Source: Callipepla californica brunnescens (taxonomy: Eukaryota; Chordata; Aves; Galliformes; Odontophoridae). From it: a stretch of DNA of 64,000 bases. The position numbers and the translations under genes are program-made. Location: positions 4,650,001 to 4,714,000 of the forward strand of contig JALIRH010000013.1 in assembly GCA_023055505.1 (NCBI GenBank), read 5' to 3'. The notes under the pieces were generated by a model. That model had not been told where the DNA came from. It saw only the letters and a program-made list of their open reading frames with translations, and made no database searches. Positions 61,401-64,000 of the stretch are shown here, piece by piece. Position 1 is the first letter of the stretch, and the number at the start of each line of letters is the position of its first letter.

Positions 61401-62270
61401 CAGAAATATTTGAAAGGTCAAATAAATTCACAAAATCTATAATGCATTTTTGCTTTCATGTTCATTTTGGGGTCAAATTCCATAAAAATGAAGTGATACA
61501 TTATAGGTTATTTGTTAAACTTTCTGTTCCAAACCTCCAAACACTCCCATTTAAGCACCCATACCACCTGCTAATCAATTTTTCCACTCAGCTCTATTTC
61601 CAAAGCAATTTCCTAGAGGTCAGGTGAGACATGTATTGAATATATATCATTTTAATCTAAGCAACAAACTATAGGACATGAAACAGCTAGCAAAGCTAGT
61701 AATTTCTCTCTACAATTGACCTTTCAGTCCTCCTTCTACTTCATATTTCTGTTTAATCATATAGCTAGGATTATCCTTACTCAGCTACTCTGTGGGTATT
61801 TTACAGTTTTTATCAGTTTTTTTTTTACCATAGCTCTTTCCAAATCAATCTTGACAAACTTCAATTCCATAAAAAATCTCCTTGAATTTTCATCAGATAT
61901 AAAAATAACAAAAGCCCACCATGTTTGGAGTTAGTATATCCTTTGTTATCATTTTTATAATTGGACTAGTTATCATTTGAAAAGCAACGCAGAAATGTAA
62001 GAAATTAAACTGATCATGGATGAGTTGGCCATTGTTTCTCATAAATTCAAAGAAGAATTGTAGTTGTTATAAAAAAGTTTTTTAAAAAGTCATTCAAAAT
62101 TAATTTGCATATTTAAAAGAGCAGTCACAAGATTTGTTTGTAGTAATATCTTCTATTAGAAAAAATAACCTAAAAATAGTCAGAAAACTGTTCCACTGGG
62201 TACTGCTCTCTTTCCAGAAAATCAGGTTTCTGTTGAAACTAAGCAACAAAGCTACTGACTTCAAATGGTT
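58485..62270. other. Unique AT-rich sequence, no gene seen
   Basis: The longest forward frame (59280-59666, 128 codons) has mixed composition with no recognised domain, and its neighbours show no exon structure. A pyrimidine-rich acceptor-like tract ends at about 59818 without a good donor. No transposon is recognised. Confidence 0.5.
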
Positions 62271-62294
62271 AAAAAAAAAAAAAAAAAAAAAAAA
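62271..62294 (+). repeat. Poly(A) run, 24 A
   Basis: A pure homopolymer of 24 A. No retroposed parent sequence is recognisable upstream. Confidence 0.96.
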
Positions 62295-64000
62295 GCTATT
62301 TTTACATGGAATATTTATTATCCAAAGTTCAAATATTTCAAAACACAGCAGAAGGATAATTTGGCCACCACTATTTTGATATATATATATTTTTTTAATA
62401 TGTAGTTGTGACTGTAGCTTTACATCAGTGAGAGAAGAAGTGAGCTCTATGTCCGTAAGTAACCCAAAGGAGGACTTCTGATTCAGGAAATGGGAAGTAA
62501 AATTCAGGTAAATGTCCTACTGAGACAGCTATTCTACATAGCACAGACCTAATAGAATCAGCTCCATGCTTTTATTTATTTACTTATTTACTTTCAAGGA
62601 TGAAGCACGGCCATGGGCCAGGTTCTATGATATCCAGGGGCTCACATAGAAATTTCAGCAGCCTTACAGCTGGTGAAGGATCTGATAAACTGAAAAATAA
62701 CAGAGGTACACACAGAGAAGTGCCATTTATGATTACCCAAGGATATTTCCACTTCATTCCTTAGGAAGGTTTGGGAATAAAAAAAAAATTCTGCAGACAA
62801 AACACAGTAAGGAAGTCAAAATGATATATAGATAAGCATCTGTTTTTCTCAGAATTTCCATTCTCAGACCACGGACCATAAAATTTTCATCAGTTATCTC
62901 AGATGGAAGAGCTACTGAGCTGCATCTAGGCATGACCCAGGCTGGACCATCCTCACCTTCAGACAGTGATCAAGGAGGTATGGTAGATATTTGGCATTCT
63001 GTTACAATAACAGTTTTCACTTTGAGTGCATAAAGAAAGATAAAGAGAGTCACCTAAGTTTTTGAAGAAAGCATAGCATTATATAGCATTGATGGCCTGC
63101 ACTTTGAGTTAGTCACTAGGTACTCGGGGAGTCTAGTAATTGCCTTCCACCGGTGAATTCCTCAAACGAGTAAGTTTCAGGCTAATCTGACTGTTCAATC
63201 ACATAAATTCTTGATAAGGCACACAAAAATACAAAGCTAAGAAGAAAGAAGGAAAATACCCTCCAGCATAAGGTGGTTGTTTCTTTTGCTGTGTCAGGAA
63301 AGGAAGTTCACTTTTCATTCCACTCCCCAATTCCTCTCTAACATCCTTCCAAGTCCTTCCATCATCATTTTACCTTCATTTTATATATATTGCCTGATAA
63401 CATATCACATATTAATATTAAGCTTCAGGGCAAAATCCTAACTTCTCTGAAGTTAATAACTGCTCTATCACTCAGCTTCCTGAGGCCATAATTTAATTGC
63501 TGGAAGAGATATGACAAGTCTTGAGAATTTGCAGGTGTCATCACTGTAACTAATATACTCTCCAAGGTAAACAAAATCATGAAAATAACTTGGTATTAAC
63601 ACTATTAACCTAGCATTCCTTTAGCTCAAAAAAAGGGCTTGTCTTCATTAAAATTACATCTAAATATCACTTATCAAATTGGCAGGTCTCATTAGTTAGA
63701 TTTTGCCTTTAAAATCTAATCAGTATCTTGGTCCCAAATCACTTTTATGCTTCTTCCTCATTACAAAAACTGCTATTTTCAACTTAATCAGTTTTACTAC
63801 TTAGTTATATTTCATTAGACTCAAGAAAACTGCAAGAGTGGTGTAGTCTATTAAAAAAAGAAAAAAGCTGAACCTTGAGTTTGGTTTTGGAGAAACAAAG
63901 TGTTCTACGGGATGCGTAACAGAGTGACGGGACAAAACACAGTCCTAACAAATTTAGGAACCGTACCTTGCACTATGTTCTCAGATTTAAGACGCACTTT
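62295..64000. other. Unique AT-rich sequence to window end, no gene seen
   Basis: A TTTA/TTAC-like tract lies near 62568-62592. Nothing else is recognised up to the edge of the window. Confidence 0.5.

Noticed and set aside
1..64000. Endogenous retrovirus or LTR element
   Set aside because: I searched for paired long terminal repeats, primer-binding sites and pol motifs and saw none; only LINE and mariner sequences are recognisable.
1..64000. Bacterial or phage-type systems (operons, CRISPR, Shine-Dalgarno signals)
   Set aside because: Repeat content, CpG depletion and splice-like signals identify vertebrate DNA; no array of spaced direct repeats or dense coding is present.

Overview
The window looks like an AT-rich intergenic (or very long intronic) stretch from a galliform bird, most likely chicken or a close relative. 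Four things point there: repeated CR1 LINE fragments with typical avian 3' ends, two copies of a Galluhop-type internally deleted mariner element, no SINE/L1 content of the mammalian kind, and low-G+C sequence full of short microsatellites. I recognise no intact protein-coding gene, rRNA, tRNA, CRISPR array or operon anywhere in the 64 kb. The many open frames of 60-140 codons are what such DNA gives by chance or through repeats; the longest, at 10.4-11.0 kb, is only a translated tetranucleotide microsatellite.

Layout. 0-10 kb: one minus-strand CR1 (about 833-1235) in unique AT-rich sequence, with two candidate conserved non-coding blocks (about 3.9-4.2 kb and 5.8-6.2 kb). 10-15 kb: a compound GGGA/GACA/GAAA satellite (10.75-10.95 kb), an exon-like block on the minus strand (11957-12045) and a CR1 tail fragment near 15.0 kb. 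17.7-18.3 kb: the first mariner copy. 19.8-20.6 kb: two adjacent unrecognised minus-strand open frames. 24.1-24.9 kb: a nest in which a plus-strand CR1 splits an older minus-strand CR1. 25-41 kb: mostly unique sequence with A-rich tracts and candidate non-coding regulatory blocks near 29.8, 33.8, 35.6 and 36.2 kb. 41.9-42.4 kb: the second mariner copy. 43.6-44.8 kb: the longest CR1, carrying a dead reverse-transcriptase remnant. 45.2-49.1 kb: four splice-site-like arrangements on the plus strand and a CpG-retaining block near 47.9 kb. 50.8-51.6 kb: a very old CR1. 52.9-53.1 kb: a 51-codon open frame with a strong Kozak start. 58.4 kb: an AT/AC dinucleotide repeat. The last 5.5 kb is unremarkable.

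How it fits together. There is no gene set acting together. The best-supported history is successive CR1 and mariner insertions of different ages into a gene-poor region. The best candidates for function are the short exon-like and regulatory-looking unique blocks. They could be exons of a long non-coding or sparsely spaced transcript, or enhancers of a distant gene. These are inferences from motifs and composition; no alignment or expression data were available.
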